64,000 nucleotides of DNA from positions 3,354,486-3,418,485 of the forward strand of contig NW_020653770.1 in the NCBI RefSeq assembly GCF_003589595.1. The letters are read 5' to 3'. The translations under genes and the position numbers were made by a program. The stretch is from Hyposmocoma kahamanoa (lineage: Eukaryota; Arthropoda; Insecta; Lepidoptera; Cosmopterigidae). The notes beneath the pieces are model-generated. The model saw only the letters and a list, made by a program, of their open reading frames with translations. It ran no database searches and had not been told where the DNA came from. This document shows positions 1 through 11,653 of the stretch, piece after piece (position 1 is the first letter of the stretch; each line of letters opens with the position of its first letter).

Positions 1-1
1 C

Positions 2-559
2 GGAACTAAATTTTCAAAAGCCATCAACGACGTACAGACGGACGAAAAACATCTTGCCCATCTTATGAAGGATAATATTCACGTTATCAAATCTACCATT
101 TCGTCTTTTAACAATTCTATATCTAAATTAGATGAAAACGAAAAACATCTCTTGAAAAATATGGAAACTATCCACGAAATCTTAAATACGGTTTCCAACT
201 CAAATGACAAGTTAGAAATTAAGTCTCAAATCACTACCTTAATAAGTTCTTTAGATGCAATTATTTTAACCTTATCTTTTGATATTGACGACATCAATAA
301 CGCTATTCTATTCGCAAAACTCAATGTTTTACATCCGACTGTGCTTAGTCCTCATCAACTGTATAACGAATTAGATAAAAACAGAAATAACCTTCCTAGC
401 CATTACAAACTACCTATATCATTAACCTTAAGAAATATACAAGAGATAATTGATATTTCCAAATTAATTTGTTACTATCACTTGAATAAAATAATAATAG
501 TCATTAAGATCCCACTTCTGACACCACTGTTACGGGGCGGGTCAGGAAAAGCTTTTTAA
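2..559 (+). pseudogene. Envelope-like fragment of an insect endogenous retrovirus (errantivirus type)
   Basis: The frame is open from the first bases of the window to a stop at 557-559, so the 5' part lies outside. The 180-odd residues are rich in Leu, Ile, Asn and Asp and form long heptad-like stretches, followed by an 'LHP...LSP' segment and an 'IIIVIKIPL' segment. This combination is what I know from the membrane-fusion envelope proteins of insect gypsy-type retroelements, related to baculovirus F proteins. The last 15 or so codons (from about 515) do not fit the family and read into unrelated DNA, so the copy is broken by truncation or insertion. No neighbouring gag or pol is visible. Family assignment is by pattern only. 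Confidence 0.55.
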
Positions 560-1032
560 AAAAAGTATTTTTAATACACTTAACTTTATTCTCAAAGAAA
601 AGGTCTGTGCCTCATACAAATCCAATCCGAACTGCCTGCTCCGCGCATGCCCGGTTGCACGCGTTTTCGGTTTCCTATTGCATTGACGTAAATGCAATGG
701 GAAACTCAGCGATTTTATTTTATATTTTAACCCATGTAATTTCGGATATAACAGTACACATGACCGTTACTAGACAACTATGGACTACCATTCCACAATC
801 GAACAGCAACATGACGACTTCTGTTGCGAAATAAGCCATTCCTTGCACTTTCGTTTCAAAGTAGTTTAGATCAGGCTTAGTCTTTCTCTACTTTCATTGG
901 TAAAAATAATCGATATCTTATTTATTTATTTATTGCATCATGAGTACAGAGAATGGTATATATATAAACATGGACCCTGTCAGTATTGCAATTTTTTTTA
1001 AATTTAAAACTCTATTAACTACTCTAATAAAA
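560..1032. other. Stretch without recognisable gene
   Basis: AT-rich non-coding DNA between the envelope remnant and the Penelope-like element. The two short open frames here (607-834, 940-1164) have no family resemblance, and the second runs into the Penelope tail repeat. Confidence 0.5.
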
Positions 1033-1379
1033 GGAAATGAAACTTTTTTTCTGGATTTAAATCGCGTATATTTGTTTTTTAAACAAACCGCCGTTTCGGG
1101 TTCTTTACAGGTCCCATGGTCACGGTTGACTGAGGTGGTACAGTCTTTAACCAGTTATGTCTAATATTAATGCAAACCACCCTATTTTTTTTTACTATAC
1201 TTACAACAGTTATTAATTAAATACCTTATTTTTAATTTTACAAAGACAATTTTCCAATTTACGCTACGTTAAGTTTTACAAACTATTTTATTGAATGAAT
1301 TTTTATTAAGTTCAATTTATTATTAATTAATAATAGAAATTAGAATAAACTAAAACATTTTAATTAGTACTGTAGTCTT
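1033..1379 (-). repeat. 3' tail of a Penelope-like element
   Basis: Read on the minus strand, this non-coding tail follows the GIY-YIG reading frame directly. It contains 'CCATGGGACCTGTAAAG', a 'CGAAACGGCGG' box and a terminal 'AAATCCAGAAAAAAAG' block. The same tail recurs at 29190-29512 and 50851-51085. It is almost collinear with the 29190-29430 copy, which confirms it as part of the element and not local sequence. Confidence 0.7.
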
Positions 1380-1806
1380 ATGTCTGTTTAGGCTTTTTCA
1401 TCAGAGCAAATACTGGACCTCAAACTGGTGGTACGCAGAAACCATCTTCCCTGTTGAAATTAGAATGTTTTTTAATTTCAATGGCCTCTCGCAGCATCCT
1501 GAGTAGATAATGGACTTCTTTTGCAAGGACCTGAGGTTTATCAAACTTATTTGAATGTGTAGGTTTATCCAAGACATGCTCGCAGACTGCAAACTTGTTT
1601 ACGCGACGGTGTTTGACATCAGCTATATGTTCTTTGACACGGGTACAAATACTTCGCTTCGTTTGTCCAATATAAGAAAGACCGCACTCACAGTCAAGCT
1701 TGTAAACTCCTGCATCCTGTAAGTAAATCTTCCTCAGGGGCTTGAAATAGGTCTTGATAGATGCACGCCTGAGGACTCTTCCGATCTTGTCTGTAACACC
1801 TCCCAC
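1380..1806 (-). pseudogene. Penelope-like retroelement, GIY-YIG endonuclease C-terminus
   Basis: The minus-strand frame from 1806 to 1420 encodes 128 residues. Around residues 33-60 it carries 'GVYKLDC' and 'LSYIGQTKRSICTRVKEH', which are the GIY-like strand, the YIG motif and the conserved Arg/His region of GIY-YIG nucleases. The cysteines in 'YKLDCECG' and the spacing match the endonuclease that ends Penelope-like retroelement proteins, where it nicks target DNA. The upstream reverse transcriptase is absent: at 1807 the frame meets an inverted piece of the element's own tail. A second frame (1401-1592) suggests a frameshift near the C-terminus. The fragment is non-autonomous and probably dead. 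Confidence 0.8.
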
Positions 1807-1892
1807 GTAAGGTAAGTTGATTTAAATCCGGAAAAATAGTTTCATGTCCTATATGTAACAATCGCGAAAACCTAAGAACTCGATATACTTCA
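1807..1892 (+). repeat. Inverted terminal piece of the Penelope-like tail
   Basis: On the plus strand this reads 'AAATCCGGAAAAATAGTTT' and then 'AACAATCGCGAAAACCTAAG' up to 'GAACTCGATAT'. It is the reverse-complement partner of the tail ending at 1033, so the locus is a fold-back: tail inverted at one end, tail upright at the other. Confidence 0.7.
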
Positions 1893-2058
1893 ATAAAAAT
1901 TCAAATATGCATTATCACTTAAAAAATTACTAAATAATGTACGTGTATTAGAAGTATGTGGTTCGTAAAAGACAGAACATTTATCCATATTGTTCATAGC
2001 TCTCTATTATGACAAGAACTAGTAATCTTTAGATACGAGTAACATATTTAATTTGTTC

Positions 2059-2240
2059 GTTCCGTGTCTTAGTTAGCATAGCATCAGACACGGTTTGCTA
2101 CAAGACGTCAGTTCGAATCCGGCCGGATCGAAAGAATTTTTTCTAAGTGTTCAACCTTTGTATTAATAATAATTATAACAAAGTAGTGGAGTAATTTTCA
2201 CAAAATATAATTGAATATGAATTCAATACAAATTTAATTA
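2059..2240 (+). repeat. tRNA-derived SINE, family S1, copy 1
   Basis: The head reads like a tRNA gene: 'GTTCCGTGTCTTAGTTAGCA' resembles the A-box region and 'GTTCGAATCC' is a perfect B box about 45 bases later. The body continues 'GGATCGAAAGAATTTTTTC' and ends with 'TTCAATACAAATTTAATTA'. Two more copies are at 2415 and 61030. The head has degenerate acceptor pairing, so it is a retroposon and not a functional tRNA. Confidence 0.75.
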
Positions 2241-2414
2241 TAGATAACAGCAACATCTCTAACCAGGGTTGGCAGCTGTAAAGTTACCTAACTGGGTGAC
2301 GAAATACTTTCATAGATTCTCATTATATGAAGCTACGGCTAAAAAGTCGTTGAAAACCAAATATAAAGATTCAACAAACAAACACATAGAAAAATTCGTA
2401 AGGTCCACTGGTTC

Positions 2415-2545
2415 GTTCCGTGACTTAGTTGGCATAGCGTCTGGCACGGTTTGCTAGAAGACGTCTGTTCGAATCCGGCTGGATGGAAGGAATTTTTTCT
2501 GTGTTCGATCTTTGTATTAATATTTATAACACACTTAACTTGTTT
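2415..2545 (+). repeat. tRNA-derived SINE, family S1, copy 2 (3' truncated)
   Basis: Same tRNA-like head as the copy at 2059, with an intact B box ('GTTCGAATCC') followed by 'GGCTGGATGGAAGGAATTTT'. It is followed on the 3' side by CA-rich sequence in place of the usual tail. Confidence 0.7.
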
Positions 2546-2559
2546 TTAAAAGGTGCAAA

Positions 2560-2660
2560 AAACACATACACACACAGATACACGCACATGCACATGTGCT
2601 CATACATGCACGCATGCATTCATGCCCTATTGAAATTGAAATTGAAATTGAAAAATTTTT
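2560..2660. repeat. CA-rich stretch and (TTGAAA)n microsatellite
   Basis: Interrupted ACAC/CATG repeats at about 2565-2625, then four units of TTGAAA up to about 2655. Hexamer tails like the second part commonly terminate LINE 3' ends, here facing the minus strand. What follows (2661-3680) may be the 3' untranslated part of such elements, but I see no coding remnant in it. Confidence 0.5.
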
Positions 2661-3681
2661 ATTTCGGATATCTATGATCCATTGGTTAGTATTACAAATA
2701 TCTTAATCTATTGTTAGTGAGTAAGTAATAAAAATAAAAATATAATAAAACTAAAAACAAAACATTTTATATTACACAACCATGTAAACACCTAATGACA
2801 CACTATCATCAGGTGGTTTACATGACTGTGCAAAAGAGAGTCCGGTTTACTGGCGATCATTTGCAGAATGCTGCTGGTGCTGGCCTATGCACCCCTTAAC
2901 CCATTATACATACTTTTCACCCATAATATTTACATTATAATCACTTTCTTATCACACTTACTAACTTTTCTATTAAAACTAATTTGTCATACTACCTATT
3001 CTCAAAATAACAAATAAATAGTGTATTTTCATATCATCACGCCAACGTACCCTTAACGTCTTAGTAATTTCAAAAACATCATAATATTGTATCATTGAGA
3101 TCCGGTGGTGGATACCTGGTGACCTATAGTATAGATCTAACCTAATTTAGGCACCAGTATTCCACCTCGCAATTTCACTGTACGATGTTTTTTAGTTTAA
3201 TTACCCTGTGAAATGTATAAGGTGGAAAGAGCAATAAATAATTTTTAATTTTGAAGGTTTAGTTTTGTAAAATGAGGTCAGCAGGAAACTCTCTGACGCA
3301 AGTTTAGTATTATGCGAAGGCATTTTTTTTTATTATGAAAGAGGTCGTTGGCATTAGTGCTGTGGCCCCACATGATAATTCCGTACCGGATCTTTCTGGC
3401 TGAGATACTCTCGTTGCAAGCACGCTCGCTGGCCTCCTTGCTGTAATGTTATATAATGAATAACGTCATGTATAAAAAGTATAGGTGCGTAGAGATATCA
3501 GTCTTTACATCTTTATGCGCCTGTGGCAGCTGGTCGCTTACGACTTTGAGGTGCTTTTTATGGTTGGCGGGCATGGCGGGCTCACAAACTTACAGGCTGA
3601 CCGTGTGTCAAACTTTATCACCATGTTTTATTACCATGAGATTAAATTATTTTTGTGAAATTATTCCATTTTTTATGATTT
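2661..3681. other. Non-coding AT-rich stretch
   Basis: No open frame with family resemblance. It includes two short imperfect inverted stretches near 2790-2830 ('AACCATGTAAAC' and 'GTTTACATG'). A 'GAGATCCGGTGGTGG' block at 3098 looks like repeat-derived DNA but cannot be assigned. Confidence 0.4.
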
Positions 3682-3790
3682 GAAATAGAAATAGAAACCA
3701 TTTATTGTAAAGCCACATTATAAAAAAAACACAAAAACAAAAACTAATATAACTAGAACAGAAATAACACAAAAAACAACGTAAAATCAT
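3682..3790 (-). repeat. Probable LINE 3' end with (AAATAG)n tail
   Basis: A short GAAATA hexamer run at 3682-3697 is followed by A-rich sequence. This is the usual look of a minus-strand LINE 3' end with a microsatellite tail. No coding part is retained. Confidence 0.3.
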
Positions 3791-4234
3791 TTCAACAACA
3801 AGTTACGTGATAATATACTGACATGTGTGAGGCTGTGGCGTGTACAAAAGGGTCCCATTCAGCTAAAGTCACAATGGGCCCTAGCCGAGTGAGTGAGAGT
3901 GACAGACGTAAGCGTCCCGAAACAAAAAACAGAGTAAACTACGTAAATACTTATGTCTTAGTGTGTATCGTGTTATTGCAGTGTGTACTCTTATATCGAA
4001 TAAATACTTACATAATCTTTGCAATTTACACATACAGTTATAAGTGTGTGTAGTGTGAAGACAAATTTATAAAATATTTAATACATATTCAAAATACATT
4101 ACTCCATATAATAAGAGTTCTTTGACTTCAACATTAAACAACTATTGTTCTTACGCAGTTACCATTGACGCTCTCCAAACTGTGCTACCGAACGAACCAG
4201 CAGGCCTTAAGGAGAGTCACGAGAGAGAAACAAC

Positions 4235-4235
<1 letters not shown>

Positions 4236-4265
<30 letters not shown>
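4236..4265. repeat. (AGCGAC)n hexanucleotide repeat
   Basis: Nearly five exact units of AGCGAC in a locally GC-richer patch. The surrounding 3791-4235 and 4266-4620 contain nothing recognisable. Confidence 0.8.
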
Positions 4266-4639
4266 TCTTAAAGAAAGGTCAAATAGTCAAGAGTCTTAAC
4301 GGACGAGCGTGTCAGAAAGCATTGATGCGAGTTGATGACGCGATAGATGTGTGTCAGAAATATAGCAAATAGGAGGGCAAGTGGGGCGTCTTTGCTATTA
4401 TGTTTATTACTAAAATTGAAATATATAATTTAGCACAGACCATTAACTAAAGTGTCTACGAGGATTACGCCATTAAATAATGTTAATTTCAACAAATTGA
4501 CGGTGTATTTTTAAAAACTGGGCTTTTAAGTATAATGCCAAAAAAGTGAGTTGATAATTTTTAAATCGGGTACCAAAAGTTACACTGATGTTTCGGAAAT
4601 TTCACTCCACGATACACCTTTGTGTCGGGTGGCTAAATT

Positions 4640-4920
4640 TGTGCCACTGGGTCACTGAGGATTTAAAGGACAATCTGGACATAGCGAGGGAACGCAGATC
4701 GCTGGTTATCCGCTGTAACACGCTGGCCCGAAGGTTTGCAAGGTGTACAAAACCAGTTAAAATTTCGGTTTTCAAAGCATACTGCCTATTATTCTACACC
4801 TGCTTGGGTCGATTATGTAGCGAGTGCATACAGTGACCTGCGGATCTAATACAACAACGCATTCAGGGTTCATTCATTCAAGGATGTGCACATAGACCGA
4901 TGAGACTCCGCAATATTGCA
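4640..4920 (+). pseudogene. LINE reverse-transcriptase C-terminal fragment
   Basis: The frame carries 'HWVTEDLKDNLDIARERRSL' followed by 'ARRFARCTKPVKISVFKAYC', the post-catalytic 'YLGH' to 'KAYC' block of lepidopteran LINE reverse transcriptases. The canonical 'YLGH' has degraded to 'NLCH'. The frame stops at 4836, and the sequence downstream ('IQGSFIQGCAHRPMRLRN') is only weakly related. The catalytic palm is absent, so this is a dead 3' fragment. It appears to belong to the same broad group as the remnant at 35025-36545. Confidence 0.6.
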
Positions 4921-5126
4921 GCGTTAGGTACACCTCCACACCAGGATATAATTTTTCATTTTATTTTATTTTCAAGTCGACTAACTGTAGTCCTAAGAGA
5001 CTTTGCTACTAACACTATGAACAAGATTCCGAAACAAATATTTTTTATTATTATCAATCTAGAATATAACTTAGGTGTTCGATAGTCCTTTATAACCAAA
5101 CACAATTATGAATTAACGAAGACTTA

Positions 5127-5742
5127 TCCGCTCACGCGATGCGCTCATACTACGGCAAAATGGCGGCTATTTGATTTCGCAAATTAGAAAAGGATTCAGT
5201 TTAAATACAAGTTTTTATAAATAAAAATTATTATTCTGCATTGCTAAATAAATACCCTCCGTACTACAACCAAAAACATCTTAAAGAAAATGCAGTAATA
5301 CACCGCAAATCCTGCACTTAAAAAGCACTAATTAAATTTTTGGTGTACTTGGGTAAATATGATAATATTCCGTTTGAGTGATTCTAACGTTTACCATGAA
5401 ATTACTCCTTAAAGTATAGTTTATAAACGTTTATATTCAGGGTAAACTTAAAAAACTCTACTTACGGTATGTTTTCAAGAAATAAACACCGAAATCACCA
5501 GCCCAAACAATAACACACACGATTGTCGTGACGTATGTATTTTTGAAGTTGTTTATTTTTTTTAAATGACAGACCCAGGCATTAGGCAAAGTTTTTACTT
5601 TATGGTTTGCTAGAGTAGTTACCGAAATAGCAATTAGTATTAGTTCTTAACCTGCTATAACTTCGATATCCGATAAATCGGTATAAAATCATCACCTTTA
5701 GGTGTGGTATGCGTCTACGGCTGCATGTATCGCGTGAGCGGC
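5127..5742 (+). mobile_element. Miniature DNA transposon M1, copy 1
   Basis: The ends are inverted repeats 'TCCGCTCACGCGAT' and 'ATCGCGTGAGCGG', each flanked by a TA dinucleotide (5125-5126 and 5743-5744). The interior of about 590 bp has no coding frame. Copies in the opposite orientation are at 7890-8499 and 57624-58206, alignable over nearly their full length. TA target duplication plus a short terminal repeat fits a non-autonomous Tc1/mariner-like element. No matching transposase is in the window. Confidence 0.8.
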
Positions 5743-6213
5743 TAAGTCTGTTTGTGGTTTTTTATTATTACAGTAATAAGAACTTTCAAGATTATGTAAA
5801 TTTTGTAACTCACTTTGAAGAAGGATATCTTGACTTAAAACTCTTGCCTTGTAGGACTCCAAATTTGAGCTTAGTAGAAAGATATATTTTGTGAAACTCA
5901 GCTAAAAACATACGGCTACTATGATTGGAATTTCAACCTTAACGCAAGAAATAGGATCGCAGTAAAGTAAGATATCCGCCAAGGTAACATTTCACGTATA
6001 CCCAAACGGCCAATTGCCCTGACAAGCCATACCCAATCTTTACTATTGGATGATATTCGCCCAAAGGTTTGTATTCTAGGCGCTGAATCAGGAGATCTCA
6101 GTTTCGATTTTCGGTAGTATCAATTTGGTAAATTAACTTTTCTATACAGGTTCTTGCCTGGATGCTTGCGCCTATACCAAGGTAGATGACGCTTAGGTTA
6201 TGTTCACCTACCC

Positions 6214-6545
6214 TTATTTATCCTTTTGTACCATATTTTTACGTGTGAAATCCTCATATGTACCTACAACTGGGAGGGAGAGATTATTTCCTACTATGAC
6301 TAACAGGGTATCACGCTGCTCTGCCCAGACAGGGCACTCTTCCAACGTGTGTTGGGTTGTCTCCTCAAAGCAGTTGTCACAGTGGTGATATTTTGGAATC
6401 GGCTCCTGTCCTGCGATTCGCCACATGTACCTCCCGAAACAACCGTGTCCCGAGAGCAACTGGGTCATTCGAAATGTAAGGATCTCGTGCTCCCTTCTCA
6501 GTCACTAAGATAATATAAGACGAACTGCCTCGACGGTCTTAAAGC
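6214..6545 (-). pseudogene. R1-like LINE, C-terminal Cys/His domain fragment
   Basis: The minus-strand frame reads 'LLSGHGCFGRYMWRI', then 'HHCDNCFEETTQHTLEECP' and 'WAEQRDTLLVIVGNNLSLP'. The Cys-Cys-His-Cys spacing is the C-terminal zinc-finger-like domain that follows the reverse transcriptase in R1-type non-LTR retrotransposons. Only this domain survives. It ends in unrelated sequence after 'YEDFTRKN'. Confidence 0.65.
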
Positions 6546-7376
6546 CAGCGCTGGGTTGCATCAGCCTCTGGTGTCACTCCTCTAGTATTAAATTGGTGTA
6601 ACTCCTTTTTATATTTTTTTTTGTAATACCCCCCTAGGTTGCTGGCTTATAGTCTCGATTCAGTGCCTCCACGCGCCGGAAGTACATAGCAGAGAGTACT
6701 TTGGCTTCCAGGTCCCAAGACGGAGTTCCTTCTAAAATACAATATGTTTTCAGTATCCTTTATACCCTGCTGCTACTGAACTACTGTTCGTAGTTGGGGC
6801 AGTCTACAACTAACCCTCACAGCATGCGGCACAGAACATAGCAGATGTATTTTACTCAAAAATAGAAAACAGGTATTGAAATTAATTAGATAAAATTAGG
6901 AACTTTTATTTATTTCAAATATATTATTAAGTACCATTAACGTGTACCTAAGGCTATAATAAGAAGTCCTCAGGTTGAGTACTGAAAATGTATTTATTTG
7001 TGAAATGTATTTATAAATGAATTTAGAAAAGTTTGTTTCTCAAATTGATACTATTGGGACTTCAAAGTTCAGCGCCTACACTGTGCAAACCGTAGGGTCA
7101 CCGAGGTCGTTTTCACCGAAAGTTTTACACGCTGTTAGCCTGTGAGTCCGTCTCACGTCAACCATAAAAAGCGACTAAAAATGTCACAACAGATATGAAC
7201 ACTTTGTATGCATCATGTAAATTTCTCCGGAGATTTACGAGGATCGATAGTTGACAGCCTATACTAAGATATACATATCTTGTTCAAATATATTTTATTG
7301 GCTATGATATTATACATACGATCATGTGCATCGTATAAACTGGAAAGGAGATTCAAAGGCTGGTAACTACCTGCTA
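6546..7376. other. No recognisable feature
   Basis: Mixed AT-rich DNA. No open frame with a known motif and no clear repeat shared with other parts of the window. Confidence 0.4.
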
Positions 7377-7448
7377 AAGGCGGCTTCCCATAGCCTGTGA
7401 TTTTACGGACCACAGCCCGTGAAATTATAGGCTGTGAGAAGCCACCTT
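7377..7448. repeat. Imperfect palindrome with arms of about 32 bp
   Basis: The left arm begins 'AAGGCGGCTTCCCATAGCCT'. The right arm ends 'AGGCTGTGAGAAGCCACCTT'. They pair with only a few mismatches around a loop of 7 bases, giving a stable hairpin. It may be the collapsed remains of a miniature inverted-repeat element, but no second copy is in the window. Confidence 0.65.
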
Positions 7449-7889
7449 GACGTAGTCTAGCAATAATATATGGCCGTATAAGAGGGAACGCTACCAGCAT
7501 TGTGGAACTTTACCATTAGTAAATACAGCCATTTTTATTCCACTTTTAGAGTGTCTAAACTGTAACATATAATATTGATATTATTGAATATCATAATGTT
7601 TTATTACCATACATTTTATTTTTATACAGTTACTCGATTAGTTTGTTATAATTATTAATACATGTACAACTAACGAACACAAAGAAAAATTCCGTCAATC
7701 TGGTAGTACAGTATAGGAGTAATTTAATAAAAAATGAATGAATAGCGTGGTAGTAAAACATCATTATAGAGGAAACGTTAGTTCCACATCATATTGGCAT
7801 TGACCGTTTTATATTAAATTCTGAATCGCGATGTTAAGATGTTCCCTCTGAAAGTTAAGAAGATAAGTAAGAATTGAATGAATTGATTA

Positions 7890-8499
7890 GCCGCTCACGC
7901 GATTCATGCGTCTCTGGAAGCATACCACACTTAGAGGTGCCGGTGATGATTTTATACCGATTTATCGGATATCGAAGTTATAACAGGTAAAAGAACTAAT
8001 AGTATTTGCTATTTCGGTAACTACTCTAGCAAACCATAAAGTTTTTAATGCCTGGGTCTGTCATTTAAAAAAAATAAACAACTTCAAAAATACGGCACGA
8101 CAATCGTGTGTGTTATTGTTTGGGCTGGTGATGTCGATGTTTATTTATTGAAAACATACCGTAAGTTGCGTTTTTTAAGTTTACCCTGAATATAAATGTT
8201 TATAAACTAAACTTTAAGGAGTAATTTCATGGTAAACATTAGAACCACTCAAACGGAATATTATCATATTTATCCAAGTACACCAAAAATTTCATTAGTG
8301 CTTTTTAAGTGCAGGATTTGCGGTGTATTACTGCATTTTATTTGAGATGTTTTTGTTGGTAGCACGCAGGGTATTTATTTAGCAATGCAGAAAAATAATT
8401 TTTATTTATAAAAATTTGTATTCAAACTGAATATTTTTCTAATTTGCGAAACCAAATAGCCGCCATTTTGCGGTAGGAGGAGCGCATCGTGTGAGCGGA
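7890..8499 (-). mobile_element. Miniature DNA transposon M1, copy 2
   Basis: The termini 'GCCGCTCACGCGAT' and 'ATCGTGTGAGCGGA' are flanked by TA at 7888-7889 and 8500-8501. The interior is the reverse complement of the copy at 5127, including the 'CAAATAGCCGCCATTTTGCGG' type block near one end. It is 610 bp long and non-coding. Two point changes lie in the terminal repeats. Confidence 0.8.
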
Positions 8500-8501
8500 T
8501 A

Positions 8502-9204
8502 AGCCTACTCAATATTTCCTTCAATATGCAATCCAGTGATCTATTAAAGAAGTCACATTCGACGCATTACAACAGTTTTTGAACACGCATGCTCCCGATC
8601 CTAAATGAAATATGGCGGAACATTTCACTGGCGTCCAAATTATAATCAATAATTTTATACAAAGTAAAGACGTCCTGAAGTACCCGCCTAACATATAGAG
8701 GAGTAACCTTAAGAAAATTGAGGTTCGCCTCATACGTCACCGAGTTTACGGCGAAATCCAAGTTTAGCGGATAAGTTTTTAAAGTCGCCTTTGGATAGTC
8801 TATGAATTATATAAGAAGGAGACTCTACTACTGAGCAATACTCCAAACAAGTGCGCAAACTGCTACAAAAGTAATATTCTTATTTCAATGGCCACAGAGC
8901 GTTAGCAATTAAACATTGTAGCAATTATTAAAATGTCATTAATTTACGCCCCCGGTTTCCCGCTGAGGCACTTGAAACAAAAATTACCTGATGTAATTTA
9001 GGAATTTTCTTACCAAGGATAGCTTTGGAAATTATGTTCATAGCGCTATGAGCTTTCTTTGTCTGTAATAATGATGCTTTTGCTATTCATTCTGTAAAAT
9101 ATTCTACGAACCTCAATTTCAAAACATTAAGTGATAAAAACAAATCGTTTTCAGCGTGAAAAAGCCAAAAAAAACCCAATACAAACATTGAAAAGAAAGA
9201 GATT
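8502..9204. other. No recognisable feature
   Basis: Two overlapping minus-strand open frames of 64-70 codons (8521-8761) have no family resemblance. The rest is non-coding. Confidence 0.4.
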
Positions 9205-9376
9205 AGCCACGCAGAGCTCCCAGGTTCGATTCCCGGGCCGGGAAAAATATTTGTATGGCTTACATTTATATCTCTCGTGAATTTGAGTGTAATATGTAGT
9301 TATTTATGTGTGTGTCCATGGCATCCGCGACACAGGGTTTCCCTAATGCGGGGCTATGTTGAGTGTGTGTTACACA
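9205..9376 (+). repeat. tRNA-derived SINE, family S2, 5' truncated copy
   Basis: Starts within the tRNA-like head at 'GCCACGCAGAG', keeps the B box in 'GGTTCGATTCCCGGGCCGGG', and continues 'AAATATTTGTATGGC' to the family end 'GGGGCTATGTTGAGTGTGTG'. The A-box half is lost. Full copies at 11654 and 16622 show what is missing. Confidence 0.8.
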
Positions 9377-9934
9377 TAGGAATTTGTTAAAATTACCGTT
9401 ATTTGCTGTCCGACATGAAAGATTCTCACATGGCCACCGGTGGTACATCATCGCCCCATCAACCAAAAAATGCGTCGGGGTGGGGTGCGCCACCGATGGA
9501 CACGTCAAAATTATGCTTTAGCTCTTCCTAATTAATCTATTATCTAAAGTAAACTGTTTTTTTTTGCCAGTACTGTTACAATAAAATTCATTAGAAATAA
9601 TTTGCTTCTTTCTATTAAGTATATATTAAGATCTTTTTTCAAATAAATACTTTTATGAAACTTGATTTTTTTACTGACTTACACAATATCAGACTCTTGA
9701 GCTACACTCACTCAACTACAAAGTAAAGTGTTGTATGACCACCGGTGGTACACTACGCCTAATGGGCCAGCTGTCCGTGCTCCAACGGTAGTACTCGTCG
9801 GTCTGAACGTGTTAAGTCGAAACAAATGAATATTACTTACATCTTTAGTCGGTCGATGTATTGATTATTGTCGTATTGAACGTGGGGCGCACTATAAGTT
9901 ATCGGAATGAATAAGAACAAAAAACTATAAATGG
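9377..9934. other. Non-coding; two copies of a CACCGGTGGTACA motif
   Basis: 'CCACCGGTGGTACA' occurs at about 9436 and again at about 9740 in similar context. I cannot tell whether this is a diverged repeat pair or chance. Confidence 0.35.
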
Positions 9935-10845
9935 TCAGAAATTAGTTAATTGTTTCTCAAAATATTTTCCGATAGCGTTAATATACTTTTTCACACGAAT
10001 AAACAAATTTTGAAAACATTTATGCCACTCCTTCGTGACAATCTCTGAAACATATTTTTCGTACTCTTCGACGGCCTCTTCAGGTGGTGAAAATTGTTGA
10101 CCGCGTTGATTCTTAATTTTTGGAAATAAATAAAAGTCACAAGGTTCCAGGGCGGGACTGCACGCAGAATGGATCATAAGATCAACGTTGTTCACCTTCA
10201 AAAATTCGTATGTCTGTATGGCCGTGTGAAAACTGGCATTATCATGGTGCAAGTTGATACGGTTTACGGTTATTTTTACGGAGTTTGTCAATAACTTCCG
10301 GCAAACAAATGGTCGTGTACCAATCACTATTCACGGTACAAAGATTCTCCAAAGCAACAGTAGCCACGTGTCCAATTTTATTAAAAAAAGATCCGCTTAG
10401 AGGCACTTTACACGCGCGCCACTTTAGTTGGTTTCGGCTCATCTCGAAACACCCATACGCTTTGCTGTTTTGTTTTATCATTGTAGCTATAAATCCATGT
10501 TTCGTCACCTGTTCACCAAATTTGACGCCCCTGTGTTGAATCTGGTAAGCATGGCATTGCTACAAGTGACGCGATCCGTTTTTTGAGCCTCAGTCAAATT
10601 GTGTGGGATCTACCGAGAGAACAGCTTTTTCACACCCAAATGTATGTGTAGTGTTGATTGTATTTGACTCATGCCTATGCCTAAAGATGCCCGAATCTCA
10701 TGGTATATCACATGCTAGTCTGTTTTGATCGTACGGCGCACACCATCGATGTTTTTGTTGTTTACAGCAGTGGACGTTGGAATTTTGCAAACCAGCTATA
10801 AATAGTCGTCTAGTATGGTGCTTCATCGCCAAAAGCAGTTTAAAG
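9935..10845 (-). pseudogene. Mariner-family transposase remnant
   Basis: Read on the minus strand the pieces line up with a mariner transposase. A weak helix-turn-helix part lies near 10830-10800 ('TTIYSWFAKFQR'), then 'TGDETWIY'-type sequence near 10515 with the first catalytic Asp. Next comes 'KIGHVATVALENLCTVNSDW', then 'INLHHDNASFHTA' with the second Asp. Last is 'SPALEPCDFYLFPKIKN', where the third catalytic Asp lies in CDFYLFP. The C-terminal 130 residues are in one frame. Upstream there are several frameshifts and stops, and the DNA-binding domain is shortened, so it cannot be active. I did not find convincing terminal inverted repeats. Confidence 0.8.
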
Positions 10846-11653
10846 CCGAGCGAAGCTCCGCTGAGCTGTTAAATTACACTCAAAGTCGTAGAAAAACATA
10901 TTACGAAAATTTTCACCGGACACTACAGACCCGAGACGCGCTCGGACGGCCCTCTTCCCACGGCGAATTGGCGCGAGCTCGCGAAACGCGGCCCGTCGTA
11001 CCGCCTTTTATCTTCCGACCTAGCAACAACTACAATGCAAACACTTGGTAGTATAAATCATCGGTTAACCAGTTTACGTCTTCCCTTTTGGTATCGCTTG
11101 AATGCTAGGTGATTTAAGGCCTGTTCAGATCTATGCGATATTGGGTACCGCTGTGGGTACCGAAATCTAAGTGCGGTATTTTGTTCAAACTTAAACGGAT
11201 ATTGTTGTCGAAATGGGTAGCGAAACTTTATTGATTGAGGCTGTCTAGATAATCACTTAAGAAAGAAAGAATATACGGATAAGAATACTGCGGCGGAGCC
11301 ACATCCCTGGTTTTTAGTGGAGCCTTTTGGAAGTGGTGAAAGTTTCCGATGAAAAAAAAACAAATAAAATTAAAAAGAAAATAAAAAATGTGGACAAGAA
11401 TTAAAATAAGTACAACATAAATAACATATTTAATTTAAAAAGACAAAATTGTCAGTCAGTGTTTTTGGAATAAAATTATTTATTTCTTTCTTTTTTTCTA
11501 AGATCACATTAGAGCAAGTCTACACGCAGCAGTGGGTGTTAACGGGCTATGAAGGTAGGGCGGGGATGATGTAGACCACAATTTATAACCGCGCATAACG
11601 TGCAATACGAATGAATTTAACATTTCATTGTTTCGACTTGATAATTGCAAATG
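10846..11653. other. Non-coding; small GC-rich patch
   Basis: A patch at about 10925-11000 is unusually GC-rich for the window ('GCGCGAGCTCGCGAAACGCG'). A plus-strand frame of 78 codons crosses it but resembles nothing known. The rest is A/T-rich. Confidence 0.35.
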
